This document shows, piece by piece, positions 7,782 to 16,812 of a stretch of 41,070 nt of DNA. The stretch comes from Ktedonobacteraceae bacterium (GTDB taxonomy: Bacteria; Chloroflexota; Ktedonobacteria; Ktedonobacterales; Ktedonobacteraceae): contig JAFAXQ010000236.1 of the NCBI GenBank assembly GCA_019240835.1, positions 1-41,070 on the forward strand. Direction: 5' to 3'. Numbering within the stretch: position 1 is the first letter of the stretch; each line of letters opens with the position of its first letter. Position numbers and translations under genes: made by a program. The notes under the pieces are model-generated. The model ran no database searches and had not been told where the DNA came from. It saw only the letters and a list, made by a program, of their open reading frames with translations.

Positions 7782-8792
7782 CTAAATGGCTGTCTCTGTG
7801 CGTTCGGTTTTGTGACCATGCGCATGGGTGATTTCGCGATTAATACTGGCAAGAGTGATAAATCCAAGTTTCTCCTGGGTATCTTTGTCTTGCACAGCAA
7901 GAGCAGGAGCATTGGTTTCCAGGAGCTTCAACATTGCTTGCAACAAGGTAGCATCGGATAGGATCGTTGGCACATTGCCCCAAGGTGGGGAAGATACTGT
8001 CTCTGGCTCGTTCTCTAGAGCATCAATAACAGGCAGATATTCAAGTTGGCGCAGAATGCTATCGCCACCCACTAGCTTGCGCACGAAGTCGTTAGCAGGC
8101 TGCGCCAGTAAATCGACGGGGGTGCCAAGCTGTATGAGTTTGCCCTGGTCGAGGACAGCAATCTGCTCTCCAAGCTTGAAGGCTTCTTGAATATCGTGAG
8201 AGACGAAGAGAATAGTTTTCTGCACATCACGCTGTATGCGCAATAACTCGTTTTGCATACGCTCGCGGGTAATGGCATCGAGTGCGCCAAACGGTTCGTC
8301 CATAAGCATGATGGCTGGGTCGGTGGCAAGGGCACGAGCCAGACCCACACGTTGCTGCTGCCCACCGGAGAGCTGGCGCGGGAAGCGCTTACGATACTCA
8401 GCAGGTGGTAGACCAACAAGCTCTAGTAATTCATCAACACGCTCATCAAGGCGCTGCTTTGTCCAACCCCCGGCTATCTCGGCAGTGACACGTACATTTT
8501 CGGCAATGTTAAGATGTGGGAAGAGTCCCACCTGCTGAATAACATAGCCAATGCGGCGGCGCAGGGCAATAGGATTCTCCTGCAGCACATTTTTGCCATC
8601 AATAACGATCTCACCCGAGGTGGGTTCAATCAGGCGATTGACCATACGTAGCAGCGTTGTCTTGCCCGAGCCAGAGGTGCCCACCAGCATACAGGTACTT
8701 CCCTCTGCTACATCGAAGCTCACCGCGTTAACAGCAGGTGTACTGGTGCCAGGATACTGTTTGGTAATCTCATGAAATGAAATCTTTGCCAT
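7782..8792 (-). CDS. opuCA: Osmoprotectant ABC transporter ATP-binding protein (OpuCA/ProV type)
   Basis: The 336-aa protein carries all ABC ATPase motifs: Walker A GTSGSGKTT (38-46), Q-loop in GYVIQQVGLFPH, signature LSGGQQQRV, Walker B IMLMDEPFGALD and the H-loop LFVSHD. The C-terminal ~80 residues extend beyond the ATPase and could be a degenerate CBS-like regulatory module. In Listeria OpuCA the CBS domains bind cyclic di-AMP; whether that holds here is unknown. ATG 8792 (MAKISFHEITKQYPG) is chosen because homology begins there. The in-frame extension to 8936 encodes unrelated sequence and overlaps the kinase gene. No Shine-Dalgarno precedes this ATG and a TATATTAT box ends only a few bases before it. 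It is 77 bases after the sensor kinase gene on the same strand. Confidence 0.9.
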   Translation of the reverse strand: MAKISFHEITKQYPGTSTPAVNAVSFDVAEGSTCMLVGTSGSGKTTLLRMVNRLIEPTSGEIVIDGKNVLQENPIALRRRIGYVIQQVGLFPHLNIAENVRVTAEIAGGWTKQRLDERVDELLELVGLPPAEYRKRFPRQLSGGQQQRVGLARALATDPAIMLMDEPFGALDAITRERMQNELLRIQRDVQKTILFVSHDIQEAFKLGEQIAVLDQGKLIQLGTPVDLLAQPANDFVRKLVGGDSILRQLEYLPVIDALENEPETVSSPPWGNVPTILSDATLLQAMLKLLETNAPALAVQDKDTQEKLGFITLASINREITHAHGHKTERTETAI

Positions 8793-8869
8793 ACTATAAT
8801 ATACGCCATAAAGAGGGAAAATATCTCTACATTTCCCCGACAAATATCTCTGCTCTTCAGATCGTTGAG

Positions 8870-10330
8870 CTAGGGAACTGCTAGAGGCAGTGAGAACGAA
8901 ATGCGTGTTCCCTGCCCAAGTGTGCTCTCGGCCCACACCTTGCCGCCATGAGCCGTGATAATAGCTCTGACGATAGAAAGACCAAGGCCACTGCCACCTG
9001 TTTTTCCTGTACGCGAACGGTCAGCACGGTAGAAGCGCTCAAAGATATGCGGCAGGTCGGTGGGATCAATGCCGACGCCCGTGTCACTTACAGTTATCTT
9101 GAGCATTTTTCCCTCTTGTACGGCGCTAATAGTGATGGAGCCGTTGCAGGGCGTATGGTGCCGAGCGTTGTCAAGCAGGTTGAGCAAGACTTGAGTGATG
9201 CGATCACTATCAGCCAACACTGGCGGAGTTTCTGCTGCAATCTCGTTACGAGTTGCGATACCACCCTGCTCACATTCTGGCACGATCACCGCGACCGTCT
9301 CATCGACGAGTGCATGCATATTCAGTGGAGCCAAGTCGAGCCGTGCATGCCCTGACTCAAGCGCGGACATCTGCTGTATGTCAGCAACAAGACGATGCAG
9401 GCGTTGTACCTCGCGCCCAATGCGTTGTGCCGTCTCCTGCCTTGCCGCAGGGTCGAGAATAAGATCATCAGCCAGCGCCTCGCTAAAACCTTGGATAGCG
9501 GTCAGAGGAGTAGCCAGATCGTGAGCAATGTTGGCGAGTAGATCACGACGCACCTGTTCCTGCCGTCTCAGCTCGTTGACATCAGCCTCAATGGTATCAG
9601 CCATAGCATTGAAGGTGAGCGTTAATCGCCCTAATTCATCCAACGACGTAGGAGACGCAACACGCTGAGTATATTTTCCTTGTCTCACCTGTTCGGCGGC
9701 AAGCGTCAGTGACTCCAGCGGTCTGGTCAAGCGACGTGCAAGCAGCACGCTAAAGAGAATCACTATAAGCGCTACAACGACACCTGCCACAAAAATAGCT
9801 AGGTTGACCTGTTGCAAGAACACACTGGACTGCGTTGGCTCAGACAGAAACATGGCCCCAATGACCTGATTACCTTTGTTCAATGGCACACTTATATACT
9901 GTGAAGAAACGGCGCTGTTCTTGACGGATACTTGTAGATAGCCACTTTCCTCACTGCCCTGTAACGCCTTCGACAAGGCAGACTTGAGTCTAGGATCGTG
10001 GCAATTAGCTTGTGAGACGAAGGTAGGCTCGCTACAGAGAATTTGTCTCCCAGTTGCATCTGTAATCACAAGAATCACCGGATCGCCTGTTTCGGAAATT
10101 GACGACTGGAGATTGTCCCAGTTCTGACCAACGAGGAGATAGAGGCGCTCTATACGCTGAGAGTAATATTGAGCCTCCAGATTCAGGCGCTCAAGCTGCA
10201 CATTGTAAAAGTAGTTCTGCACTACTAGCGCCACGACAAAGGTGAGAGTAAGGATGGTCCCCAGTGTCACCAGCAGATAACTCATCTGCAGCTTGACACG
10301 CAGACCTACTCTAGAGAAGAGGCTTTGCAT
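8870..10330 (-). CDS. Sensor histidine kinase (HAMP, HisKA, HATPase), OmpR-system partner
   Basis: The 486-aa membrane kinase has a first transmembrane helix (residues ~17-38), an extracytoplasmic sensing segment (~40-172), a second helix (~175-198), HAMP (~200-250), a HisKA domain with the phospho-acceptor His270 in NIAHDLATPLTAIQ, and a HATPase domain with LLNLLDNARHH (N box), DTGVGID (G1), FERFYRADRSR and GGSGLGLSIV (G2). It should autophosphorylate and signal to the response regulator encoded 2 bases upstream. The sensor segment shows no named domain. Its position before the OpuC genes, same strand, suggests osmotic or ionic stress as the signal, but this is inference from neighbourhood. 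Confidence 0.93.
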   Translation of the reverse strand: MQSLFSRVGLRVKLQMSYLLVTLGTILTLTFVVALVVQNYFYNVQLERLNLEAQYYSQRIERLYLLVGQNWDNLQSSISETGDPVILVITDATGRQILCSEPTFVSQANCHDPRLKSALSKALQGSEESGYLQVSVKNSAVSSQYISVPLNKGNQVIGAMFLSEPTQSSVFLQQVNLAIFVAGVVVALIVILFSVLLARRLTRPLESLTLAAEQVRQGKYTQRVASPTSLDELGRLTLTFNAMADTIEADVNELRRQEQVRRDLLANIAHDLATPLTAIQGFSEALADDLILDPAARQETAQRIGREVQRLHRLVADIQQMSALESGHARLDLAPLNMHALVDETVAVIVPECEQGGIATRNEIAAETPPVLADSDRITQVLLNLLDNARHHTPCNGSITISAVQEGKMLKITVSDTGVGIDPTDLPHIFERFYRADRSRTGKTGGSGLGLSIVRAIITAHGGKVWAESTLGQGTRISFSLPLAVP

Positions 10331-10332
10331 TG

Positions 10333-11097
10333 CTACTCATCCTGGGGCGTCGCCGACACTGAAATCACAGGTACAAACTTGTACCCTACCCCCCACACAG
10401 TCTGTATCTGGTACGAGATTGGGGAAGCAGCATGCGCCGCCTCTAACTTTTTGCGCAGCGTGCCAATATGCACATCCACAGTGCGCCCATCACCAAGGTA
10501 GGTATAGCCCCATACCTGATTGAGCAGTGACTCACGAGTAAAGACGTGATCTGGCGCGGAAGCGAGCGCTACAAGCAAGTCGAACTCCTTGGCGGTCAAG
10601 GTTACCTGTTGCTTGCCTACCATCACGCGCCGCGCAGGTATGTTGATAACGAGACTGCCGAAGTGAAGCTTGCCATCATCTGCCCTGCCTTTCCCACTCT
10701 GCTCAGCGAGAGGCTGTTTTGTGCTATCGATAGAGGATATGGCACTACGGCGCAAAATGGCCTTGACACGGCTCACTAGTTCGCGAGGACTGAACGGCTT
10801 GACTAGGTAGTCATCGGCTCCCAGCTCAAGCCCTTCGATACGGTCCTCCTCGCTCTGGCGTGCCGTGAGCATGAGAATAGGCGTTGTAGCCCAGGCGCGG
10901 ATACGACGGCACACCTCCATGCCATCAAGCGCAGGTAACATCAGGTCTAGAATGACCAAGTCTGGATGCTCGCGAGCATGCAACTCTAGCCCAGTGATAC
11001 CATCACTTGCGCTCAGGAGTGTATAGCCTGCCTGTTCCAGATAGAGCCGGATGACCTGTACGATATTGGCTTCGTCTTCGATAACAAGGATCTTCAT
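10333..11097 (-). CDS. OmpR/PhoB-family response regulator
   Basis: The 254-aa protein has an N-terminal receiver domain with acidic pocket residues in IEDE, phospho-acceptor Asp51 (VILDLMLP) and the conserved Lys100 (YLVKPFSPREL). It ends in a winged-helix DNA-binding domain (~150-245) with LTAKEFDLLVALA and VDVHIGTLRKKL. A polar linker of about 25 residues separates the two. It is cotranscribed with the histidine kinase 2 bases downstream. The start ATG 11097 has no Shine-Dalgarno but lies 9 bases after a good -10 box, so the message is probably leaderless. Confidence 0.94.
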   Translation of the reverse strand: MKILVIEDEANIVQVIRLYLEQAGYTLLSASDGITGLELHAREHPDLVILDLMLPALDGMEVCRRIRAWATTPILMLTARQSEEDRIEGLELGADDYLVKPFSPRELVSRVKAILRRSAISSIDSTKQPLAEQSGKGRADDGKLHFGSLVINIPARRVMVGKQQVTLTAKEFDLLVALASAPDHVFTRESLLNQVWGYTYLGDGRTVDVHIGTLRKKLEAAHAASPISYQIQTVWGVGYKFVPVISVSATPQDE

Positions 11098-11106
11098 ATT
11101 ATAATC

Positions 11107-11136
11107 AGTATATCAGTTCTGGCCCACCGCTAGCAA
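11107..11136 (-). promoter_or_regulatory. Promoter with near-zero leader for the two-component operon
   Basis: On the minus strand TTGCTA (11131-11136) and TATACT (11107-11112) are separated by 18 bases. Transcription would start about 7 bases further, at roughly 11100, while the ATG is at 11097. No ribosome site fits in between, so the transcript is likely leaderless or has a leader of only a few bases. Confidence 0.55.
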
Positions 11137-11470
11137 CTCACTCTCTCAGTCAAGTCTTGAGCAAACTTTGAGGCGTTTCTGTTTTCTCTGTAGATTCTCT
11201 TGATCTTCTTGCTGGTAGAGTTATCTTGTAAGGGAGAGTGATCATACATAAGTGAGGTCCAAACGAGCTGCCATCCCTTTGTACTCTCTCCCCGACACTT
11301 TTTGTCCGGAGCGGTCCGAGCCCCGAGCGACCGCGTTTGATCCTCACTATCCCCGGCGTTGGGTATCGCTTCATTGACGAGACGGAAGCACAAAGGGAAC
11401 ATATTCGTACGCAAATCATGAGAATCTCTTGAGCAGTTTCCCAGGGTGCTAGAGAACATCCAGAGTAAAT

Positions 11471-11503
11471 GGATGAGTATCCAGAACACACATTGACTCA
11501 TCC
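11471..11503 (+). repeat. 8-bp inverted repeat upstream of the kdp genes
   Basis: GGATGAGT (11471-11478) and ACTCATCC (11496-11503) are exact reverse complements with a 17-base loop, about 60 bases before the first kdp-cluster gene. The loop contains ATCCAGA, which also occurs just before the hairpin at about 11458. It may be an operator or an mRNA hairpin in the 5' leader. Confidence 0.45.
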
Positions 11504-11565
11504 TGAGTTAGACTAAGAAAGGGAAAACGCAGCCCCTATAGTACAGAAGACAAGGAGACACGGTG

Positions 11566-12039
11566 ATGCTTGGAGCACGCATCTTATTAGTAGAAGACGA
11601 CGCAGTCTTGAGCGATCTGGTAGAACGTAATCTCCAGGTACGCCAGCACGACGTGCATATCGCAGCGCAGGCTGAGAGCGCCTTGTATGCTCTGCGTACC
11701 ACTCCTTTTGACCTGATTATTCTGGATATCAATCTGCCTGATCAGACAGGATGGGAGGTGTTGCGAACCGCGCAACGGGAAGGATGGCTGCATCCACAAC
11801 AGATTGATGGGGATACGAAAGCACTTCCGGTGGTCGTGCTCTCCGCCGTGCGGGTGAGTCCGCACCGTTTGGCCGAGTTTCACCCCTTGGCGTACCTACC
11901 CAAGCCGTTCCCTATGGAGGCATTGCTGCGCCTAGCAACGGAGGCGGCCCAGCGCAGAAATGCTGACTCTCAGTATAGCAAGCAAGATGCCGTAGGCTTT
12001 GAGAACCCACGGCCCAACGAGGAGGAACTGCATGCTTGA
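11566..12039 (+). CDS. Receiver-only response regulator heading the kdp operon
   Basis: This 157-aa protein is a single CheY-like receiver domain with acidic residues VEDD (9-12), phospho-acceptor Asp54 (LIILDINLP), a threonine/serine position in VVVLSAV and Lys113 (YLPKPF). After about residue 130 only a short charged tail remains, so there is no DNA-binding or other output domain. ATG 11566 is preferred over the adjacent GTG 11563 because AAGGAG lies 8 bases upstream. The gene overlaps the next small ORF by 8 bases, which indicates translational coupling with the kdp genes. In typical kdp systems the regulator is KdpE with a winged helix. This protein may instead act by protein-protein contact or as a phosphate sink. 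The cognate kinase is not in the operon. Confidence 0.88.
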   Translation: MLGARILLVEDDAVLSDLVERNLQVRQHDVHIAAQAESALYALRTTPFDLIILDINLPDQTGWEVLRTAQREGWLHPQQIDGDTKALPVVVLSAVRVSPHRLAEFHPLAYLPKPFPMEALLRLATEAAQRRNADSQYSKQDAVGFENPRPNEEELHA

Positions 12040-12115
12040 TCTCATTGTTGTTGTGGTGACTATTGTCTCTTTTTTTGTGCTCATCAGCTTCACCGAAGGC
12101 TGTGAGCGCCTGTAG
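12032..12115 (+). CDS. 27-aa single-helix membrane protein of the kdp operon
   Basis: The frame starts at ATG 12032 inside the end of the receiver gene, behind a GGAGGAAC ribosome site, and encodes MLDLIVVVVTIVSFF followed by VLISFTEGCERL. It is one hydrophobic helix ending in a CERL tail. Short ORFs with a helix and a C-(E/D)-R-L end are, from memory, a recurrent companion of kdpF/kdpA in many bacteria. Their function is not established. It is followed 19 bases later by kdpF. Good ribosome site, operon position and helix make it a likely real gene despite its size. Confidence 0.65.
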   Translation: MLDLIVVVVTIVSFFVLISFTEGCERL

Positions 12116-12134
12116 GAAATGAGGAGTTTGCGCT

Positions 12135-12230
12135 ATGAACACACCGCTTGAATACATCCTAGTTGGGATTGTGACACTCGGGATCACTGTGTACTTGGTG
12201 ATTGCGCTACTCGCGCCAGAGAAATTTTAG
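12135..12230 (+). CDS. kdpF: KdpF small subunit of the potassium-transporting ATPase
   Basis: A 31-aa protein with one transmembrane helix, ending in VIALLAPEKF, which matches the characteristic (L)xxPExF end of KdpF. KdpF binds and stabilises the KdpABC complex in the membrane. Its position directly before kdpA is canonical. The ATG is 19 bases after the preceding small ORF, behind GAGGAG. Confidence 0.85.
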   Translation: MNTPLEYILVGIVTLGITVYLVIALLAPEKF

Positions 12231-12249
12231 TGAAGTGAGGGAACCTTCT

Positions 12250-14001
12250 ATGTCTGTAACATTCAACGGTGTCCTGCAGGTAGTGCTCTTTGTGGCCCTA
12301 GTGCTGCTGATTACCAAACCATTTGGCCTGTACATGGCCAGAGTCTTTGCAGGGGGGCGTACCTGGCTTTCGCCCATAGGTGTCCCCATTGAACGACTGT
12401 TTTACCGCCTATGCGGAATCAATCCTGAAGAAGAGCAGAAGTGGACGGGCTATGTCATCGCTATGTTGGTCTTTAGTGTTGTAGGTATGTTACTGTTGTA
12501 TCTGATCGAGCGCACGCAGCAGTGGCACGGACCGCTCTTTAACCCGCAGGGCTTCGGCCCGGTCGAGCAGCGACTGGCCTTCAATACCGCCGCTAGTTTT
12601 ACTACCAATACCAACTGGCAGAACTACGCAGGTGAGCAGACGATGAGTTACCTGACCCAGATGGCGGGTCTCGCGTTCCACAACTTTGTCTCGGCAGCAA
12701 CGGGTATCGTGCTGGCGGTGGCCTTAGTACGCGGGCTTGCACGGCGCAGCGCGCAGACGCTGGGCAACTTCTGGGTGGATCTGACCCGCTGTGTTCTCTA
12801 CATTCTTCTGCCCATCTCAATCGTGGGTGCGCTTATCTTGGTTTCGCAAGGAGTCGTACAGAATTTCAGCCCGTATGCCATAGCGCATACGCTCGATGGA
12901 GCTACCCAAACAATTGCCCAGGGACCTGTCGCTTCCCAGGAGTTCATCAAAAATTTCGGGACGAACGGTGGCGGCTTTTTTAACGTCAACGCGGCTCACC
13001 CCTATGAGAATCCCAATGCCTTCACCAACCTGCTCATTCTGGTCTCCATCTTCTCCATCCCAGCGGGCTTGTTCTATATGTTCGGCAAGATGGTAGGTGA
13101 TATACGCCAGGGCTGGGTGCTGTGGGGTGCTTCACTGCTCCTCTTTTTGATGGGCATCGCAGTGGCAATGCCCGCTGAACAGGCAGGAAACCCTCTGCTG
13201 GCAAAGGCCGGGGCCGATGAGCGCATCACAGCCTATCAGGCGGGGGGCAATATGGAAGGCAAGGAGACGCGTTTCGGCATCTCCGACTCGGCACTCTTCG
13301 CCGTCGTGACCACCGACACCTCGTGTGGTGCAGTTAACAGCTTCCATGATAGTTACACGCCCTTGGGAGGTCTCATCCCGCTGACCAACATCGCGTTGGG
13401 GGAGATCGTCTTCGGCGGCGTAGGCTCTGGGCTTTACGGTATGCTGATGTTTGCCATCATTGCAGTCTTTATCGCCGGCCTGATGGTAGGGCGCACACCG
13501 GAATACCTGGGAAAGAAGATCGAACGCAAGGAGATCATGATGGCAGCCCTGGCGCTGTTGATCCTGCCCGCCTCGATCCTAGGTTTTGCCGCAGCAGCCA
13601 GTGTATTACCCGCGGGACTAGCTGGCATCACCACAGGAGCTGGCAATGCAGGCCCACATGGTCTCTCGGAGATACTCTACGCCTACACCTCCGTCAACGG
13701 TAACAACGGGTCGGCCTTCGCTGGCATCAACGGCAACACGCCCTACTATAACTGGACGCTGGGACTGGCGATGCTGATTGGGCGCTTTGCCTTCCTCATT
13801 CCCATTCTGGCCTTTGGCGGCTCTCTGGTCAAGAAACGGGTCGTGCCCGCTGGACTGGGCACCTTTCCAACGACAGGGCCACTGTTTGTGGCTTTGCTAG
13901 TAGGCGTGATTCTGATTGTAGGAGCGCTCACCTACTTTCCGGCCTATTCACTAGGACCGATTGTCGAACACTTGCTACTGCAAGCAGGGAGGACCTTCTG
14001 A
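12250..14001 (+). CDS. kdpA: KdpA, potassium-binding channel-like subunit of K+-ATPase
   Basis: The 583-aa polytopic membrane protein shows the four KdpA selectivity-filter segments: [45 protein letters not shown] and NNGSAFAGI. KdpA selects extracellular K+ and passes it to KdpB for ATP-driven uptake under potassium limitation. ATG 12250 ([10 protein letters not shown]) is preferred over the longer frame from 12202, which overlaps kdpF; GAGG lies about 9 bases upstream. The last helix ends in [19 protein letters not shown], a conserved family ending. The same pattern is repeated as a separate mini-gene at 18105-18209. Confidence 0.97.
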   Translation: MSVTFNGVLQVVLFVALVLLITKPFGLYMARVFAGGRTWLSPIGVPIERLFYRLCGINPEEEQKWTGYVIAMLVFSVVGMLLLYLIERTQQWHGPLFNPQGFGPVEQRLAFNTAASFTTNTNWQNYAGEQTMSYLTQMAGLAFHNFVSAATGIVLAVALVRGLARRSAQTLGNFWVDLTRCVLYILLPISIVGALILVSQGVVQNFSPYAIAHTLDGATQTIAQGPVASQEFIKNFGTNGGGFFNVNAAHPYENPNAFTNLLILVSIFSIPAGLFYMFGKMVGDIRQGWVLWGASLLLFLMGIAVAMPAEQAGNPLLAKAGADERITAYQAGGNMEGKETRFGISDSALFAVVTTDTSCGAVNSFHDSYTPLGGLIPLTNIALGEIVFGGVGSGLYGMLMFAIIAVFIAGLMVGRTPEYLGKKIERKEIMMAALALLILPASILGFAAAASVLPAGLAGITTGAGNAGPHGLSEILYAYTSVNGNNGSAFAGINGNTPYYNWTLGLAMLIGRFAFLIPILAFGGSLVKKRVVPAGLGTFPTTGPLFVALLVGVILIVGALTYFPAYSLGPIVEHLLLQAGRTF

Positions 14002-14002
14002 G

Positions 14003-16183
14003 ATGAAAACAGAGACGAAGCCTGATGCGTTAGAAATCAAGCAGTGGAAAACACGCCGCAAGGGGGACATCTCGATCTTTGACCCGACAATCATCCGCCG
14101 GGCTATCCCTGACTCCTTTAAGAAATTGGATCCGCGTATACAACTCAAAAACCCTGTCATGTTCGTGGTAGAGGTGGGCAGTGTGGTCACCACCATTGAG
14201 TTCGTGCGCCTGCTCTTTACAGCACCGACCGCGGCCTTTCCTCGTGCAGTGTTAACCACAGAAACCATTTTCGTGCTAGCGGTAGCCATCTGGCTATGGT
14301 TTACGGTCGTGTTCGCCAATTTCGCCGAGGCGATGGCCGAAGGACGGGGCAAGGCACAAGCCGACACGCTACGCAAGGCGCGTACTACTACGATGGCCAA
14401 GCGCTTGACCAGCCCCGACCGCTTTGGTCAGGTGCAGGAGGTGCCCGCCCCAGAGTTACGTAAGGGTGACTTCGTGCTAGTTGAAGCGGGCGACGTCATT
14501 GCTGGAGATGGCGAAGTCATCGAAGGGGTAGCATCCGTTGATGAGTCGGCGATTACAGGCGAGTCGGCACCTGTCATCCGCGAGAGTGGCGGCGACCGCA
14601 GCGCCGTGACTGGAGGAACGCGAGTCCTCTCGGACTGGATCGTGGTGCAGGTGACTGCTAACCCCGGTGAGACCTTCCTAGACCGCATGATCTCTCTAGT
14701 TGAGGGGGCCAAACGCCAGAAGACCCCCAATGAGATTGCCCTTAATATCCTAATTGCTAGTCTGACTATCATCTTCGTACTGGTGGTGGTCTCGCTCGAA
14801 CCCTTTGCCATCTACTCAGGCAATGCTGTCTCCATTACCACCCTGATTGCACTGCTGGTCTGCCTGATCCCGACCACCATCGGCGGGTTGCTCTCGGCGA
14901 TTGGCATTGCGGGCATGGATCGCTTGGTTCAGCGCAACGTGCTGGCCATGAGTGGTCGAGCAGTCGAGGCTGCAGGTGACGTGGATGTGCTCCTGCTCGA
15001 CAAGACGGGCACTATTACCTTAGGCAATCGCCAAGCGACACGCTTCGTGCCGCTTGTAGGCGTAGATGAGCGGGAGCTAGCGCATGCAGCGATGCTTTCC
15101 AGCCTCTCAGATGAGACCCCAGAGGGGCGCTCGATTGTGCTCCTGGCAAGGGAACGCTACAGTCTCTCAGAAGAAAAACCATCTGCCGCCACCTTCATTC
15201 CCTTCACAGCACAGACCCGCATGAGCGGTGTTGACCTGAATGGAAGGCAGGGCAGTAGTGGTGTTGACTCTGCCCACACCATCCGCAAGGGAGCAGCAGA
15301 TGCCGTTGCTACCTATGTCGCAGAGCATGGCGGAGTTAGAAGTGCCGAACTGGATAGTATTGTCGATACCATTGCTCGTGCAGGAAGTACTCCTCTGGTT
15401 GTGGCCGAAACGCAAAGGGTCAATGGGACAGTGGAGCAGGCACGTTTACTAGGAGTGATCGAACTGAAGGATATCGTCAAAGGGGGCATGAGCGAGCGCT
15501 TCGAGCAGTTGCGACATATGGGTATTCGCACCATCATGATCACGGGAGACAACCCGCTCACGGCTGCTGCCATTGCTAAGGAAGCCGGGGTGGATGACTT
15601 CCTAGCACAGGCGACACCGGAAACCAAAATGAAGCTCATCAAAGAGCAGCAGACGGGAGGACGTATGGTGGCGATGACGGGTGACGGCACCAATGATGCC
15701 CCTGCTCTGGCCCAGGCCGATGTCGGTGTAGCCATGAACACCGGAACCCAAGCAGCTAAAGAAGCAGCCAACATGGTTGATCTCGACTCCAACCCGACCA
15801 AGCTCATTGAGGTGGTAGAAGTAGGCAAGCAACTCTTGATCACACGCGGAGCGCTGACGACCTTTAGTATCGCCAACGACGTCGCCAAGTACTTCGCGAT
15901 CATTCCGGCAGCCTTCGCGGTCACCTACCCACAGCTCAATACGCTCAACATCATGCAACTGGCGACACCTCACAGCGCTGTGCTCTCGGCGGTGATCTTC
16001 AATGCCTTGATCATCATTGCCCTGATCCCCTTAGCGCTGCGCGGGGTGAAGTACCGCCCAATTGGGGCTGGTGCCCTGCTGCGCCGTAACCTGTTGATCT
16101 ACGGAGTTGGTGGTATTATCATCCCATTTGTTGGGATTAAAGCCATCGACTTGGTGCTCCAAGTACTGCATCTGACGCTCTGA
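14003..16183 (+). CDS. kdpB: KdpB, catalytic P-type ATPase subunit
   Basis: The 726-aa P-type ATPase contains TGES (185-188) of the actuator domain, whose serine is the inhibitory phosphorylation site in E. coli KdpB. It also has the phosphorylation motif DKTGT (Asp333), a KGAADAV nucleotide-binding segment, [12 protein letters not shown] and the hinge [19 protein letters not shown]. It drives K+ uptake with KdpA, KdpC and KdpF. ATG 14003 lies one base after the kdpA stop, with GGGAGGACC as ribosome site, so translation is coupled; the longer frame from 13961 overlaps kdpA. Length is slightly above the usual ~680 residues, mainly through an N-terminal extension. Confidence 0.97.
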   Translation: MKTETKPDALEIKQWKTRRKGDISIFDPTIIRRAIPDSFKKLDPRIQLKNPVMFVVEVGSVVTTIEFVRLLFTAPTAAFPRAVLTTETIFVLAVAIWLWFTVVFANFAEAMAEGRGKAQADTLRKARTTTMAKRLTSPDRFGQVQEVPAPELRKGDFVLVEAGDVIAGDGEVIEGVASVDESAITGESAPVIRESGGDRSAVTGGTRVLSDWIVVQVTANPGETFLDRMISLVEGAKRQKTPNEIALNILIASLTIIFVLVVVSLEPFAIYSGNAVSITTLIALLVCLIPTTIGGLLSAIGIAGMDRLVQRNVLAMSGRAVEAAGDVDVLLLDKTGTITLGNRQATRFVPLVGVDERELAHAAMLSSLSDETPEGRSIVLLARERYSLSEEKPSAATFIPFTAQTRMSGVDLNGRQGSSGVDSAHTIRKGAADAVATYVAEHGGVRSAELDSIVDTIARAGSTPLVVAETQRVNGTVEQARLLGVIELKDIVKGGMSERFEQLRHMGIRTIMITGDNPLTAAAIAKEAGVDDFLAQATPETKMKLIKEQQTGGRMVAMTGDGTNDAPALAQADVGVAMNTGTQAAKEAANMVDLDSNPTKLIEVVEVGKQLLITRGALTTFSIANDVAKYFAIIPAAFAVTYPQLNTLNIMQLATPHSAVLSAVIFNALIIIALIPLALRGVKYRPIGAGALLRRNLLIYGVGGIIIPFVGIKAIDLVLQVLHLTL

Positions 16184-16199
16184 AAGAGAGAAACAAGCA

Positions 16200-16805
16200 A
16201 TGAAAACATTTATAAGCGCATATATTCGCCCAGCGATTGTAATCACCCTGCTCTTGACGGTACTTACTGGTTTCATCTACCCTGGCATCGTCACAGGGCT
16301 AGCGCAGTTGATTTTCCCCTATCAGGCCAACGGCAGCTTGCACTACGTCAACGGGAAACTTATTGGTTCAGACCTCATTGGCCAATATTGGACCTCGGCG
16401 CGCTATATGCATGGCAGACCCTCTGCAACCCTCTCGGATGATGGGAGCAAGGCACAACCTTACAATGCAGCGAACTCGTCGGCTTCGAACCTGGGGCCGA
16501 CCAACGCTGCATTGATCAAGAGCGTAGCACAGCGCGTCGCTGACCTGAAGAAGGAGAATCCAAATGCGCCTCGCGGTCCGGTGCCAGTCGACCTAGTCAC
16601 CACTTCGGCATCAGGGCTGGACCCAGACATCTCAATTGCAGCAGCCCTCTATCAGGTGCCGCGCATAGCTAAAGCACGCGGCTTGAGCCAGAGCGTGGTA
16701 CGACAACTGGTGATGGATCATGTGCAAGGCCGCTTCCTGTTTATCTTTGGCGAACCCTACATTAATGTGCTTGAGCTGAATCTGGTGCTCGATTCAATAA
16801 AGTAG
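16200..16805 (+). CDS. kdpC: KdpC, accessory subunit of the potassium-transporting ATPase
   Basis: The 201-aa protein has one N-terminal transmembrane helix (~10-33, TVLTGFIYPGIVTGLAQLIF) followed by a periplasmic/extracellular domain with the family landmarks GSDLIGQYWTSARYMHGRPS, VTTSASGLDPDIS and a final INVLELNLVLD. KdpC stabilises the KdpAB complex and is proposed to raise ATP affinity. It follows kdpB after 16 bases and precedes kdpD by 7. Confidence 0.95.
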   Translation: MKTFISAYIRPAIVITLLLTVLTGFIYPGIVTGLAQLIFPYQANGSLHYVNGKLIGSDLIGQYWTSARYMHGRPSATLSDDGSKAQPYNAANSSASNLGPTNAALIKSVAQRVADLKKENPNAPRGPVPVDLVTTSASGLDPDISIAAALYQVPRIAKARGLSQSVVRQLVMDHVQGRFLFIFGEPYINVLELNLVLDSIK

Positions 16806-16812
16806 GTATGTC

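Larger units (their letters stand above)
11098..11565. other. Gene-free 468-base region upstream of the kdp operon
   Basis: Apart from the promoter of the minus-strand two-component operon, this region holds no convincing gene. Two overlapping minus-strand frames here (about 11130-11501) have no family resemblance and no ribosome site. On the plus strand it contains a GC-rich foldable stretch. CCGACA / TGTCCGG (11292-11309, one bulged base) is directly followed by GCGGTC (11311-11316) pairing with GACCGC (11329-11334). Further down is the 8-bp hairpin at 11471-11503. It could be a structured kdp leader. I could not match it to the cyclic di-AMP (ydaO) riboswitch consensus. No strong kdp promoter was identified; TTGACG at 11374 lacks a good -10. 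Confidence 0.5.

Noticed and set aside
8793-8936. 48-residue N-terminal extension of the OpuC ATPase
   Set aside because: The extension overlaps the kinase gene and has no homology; ABC homology begins at ATG 8792.
11281-11400. Possible cyclic di-AMP (ydaO-type) riboswitch before kdp
   Set aside because: The conserved blocks of that riboswitch could not be found on either strand, although its presence upstream of K+ transporter genes would be plausible.
11130-11501. Two overlapping minus-strand frames of 113 and 123 codons upstream of kdp
   Set aside because: They overlap each other in different frames, have no ribosome site, no recognisable family and a composition unlike neighbouring proteins.
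15313-15924. 203-codon minus-strand frame opposite kdpB
   Set aside because: It is antisense to conserved P-type ATPase motifs; no independent evidence of coding.
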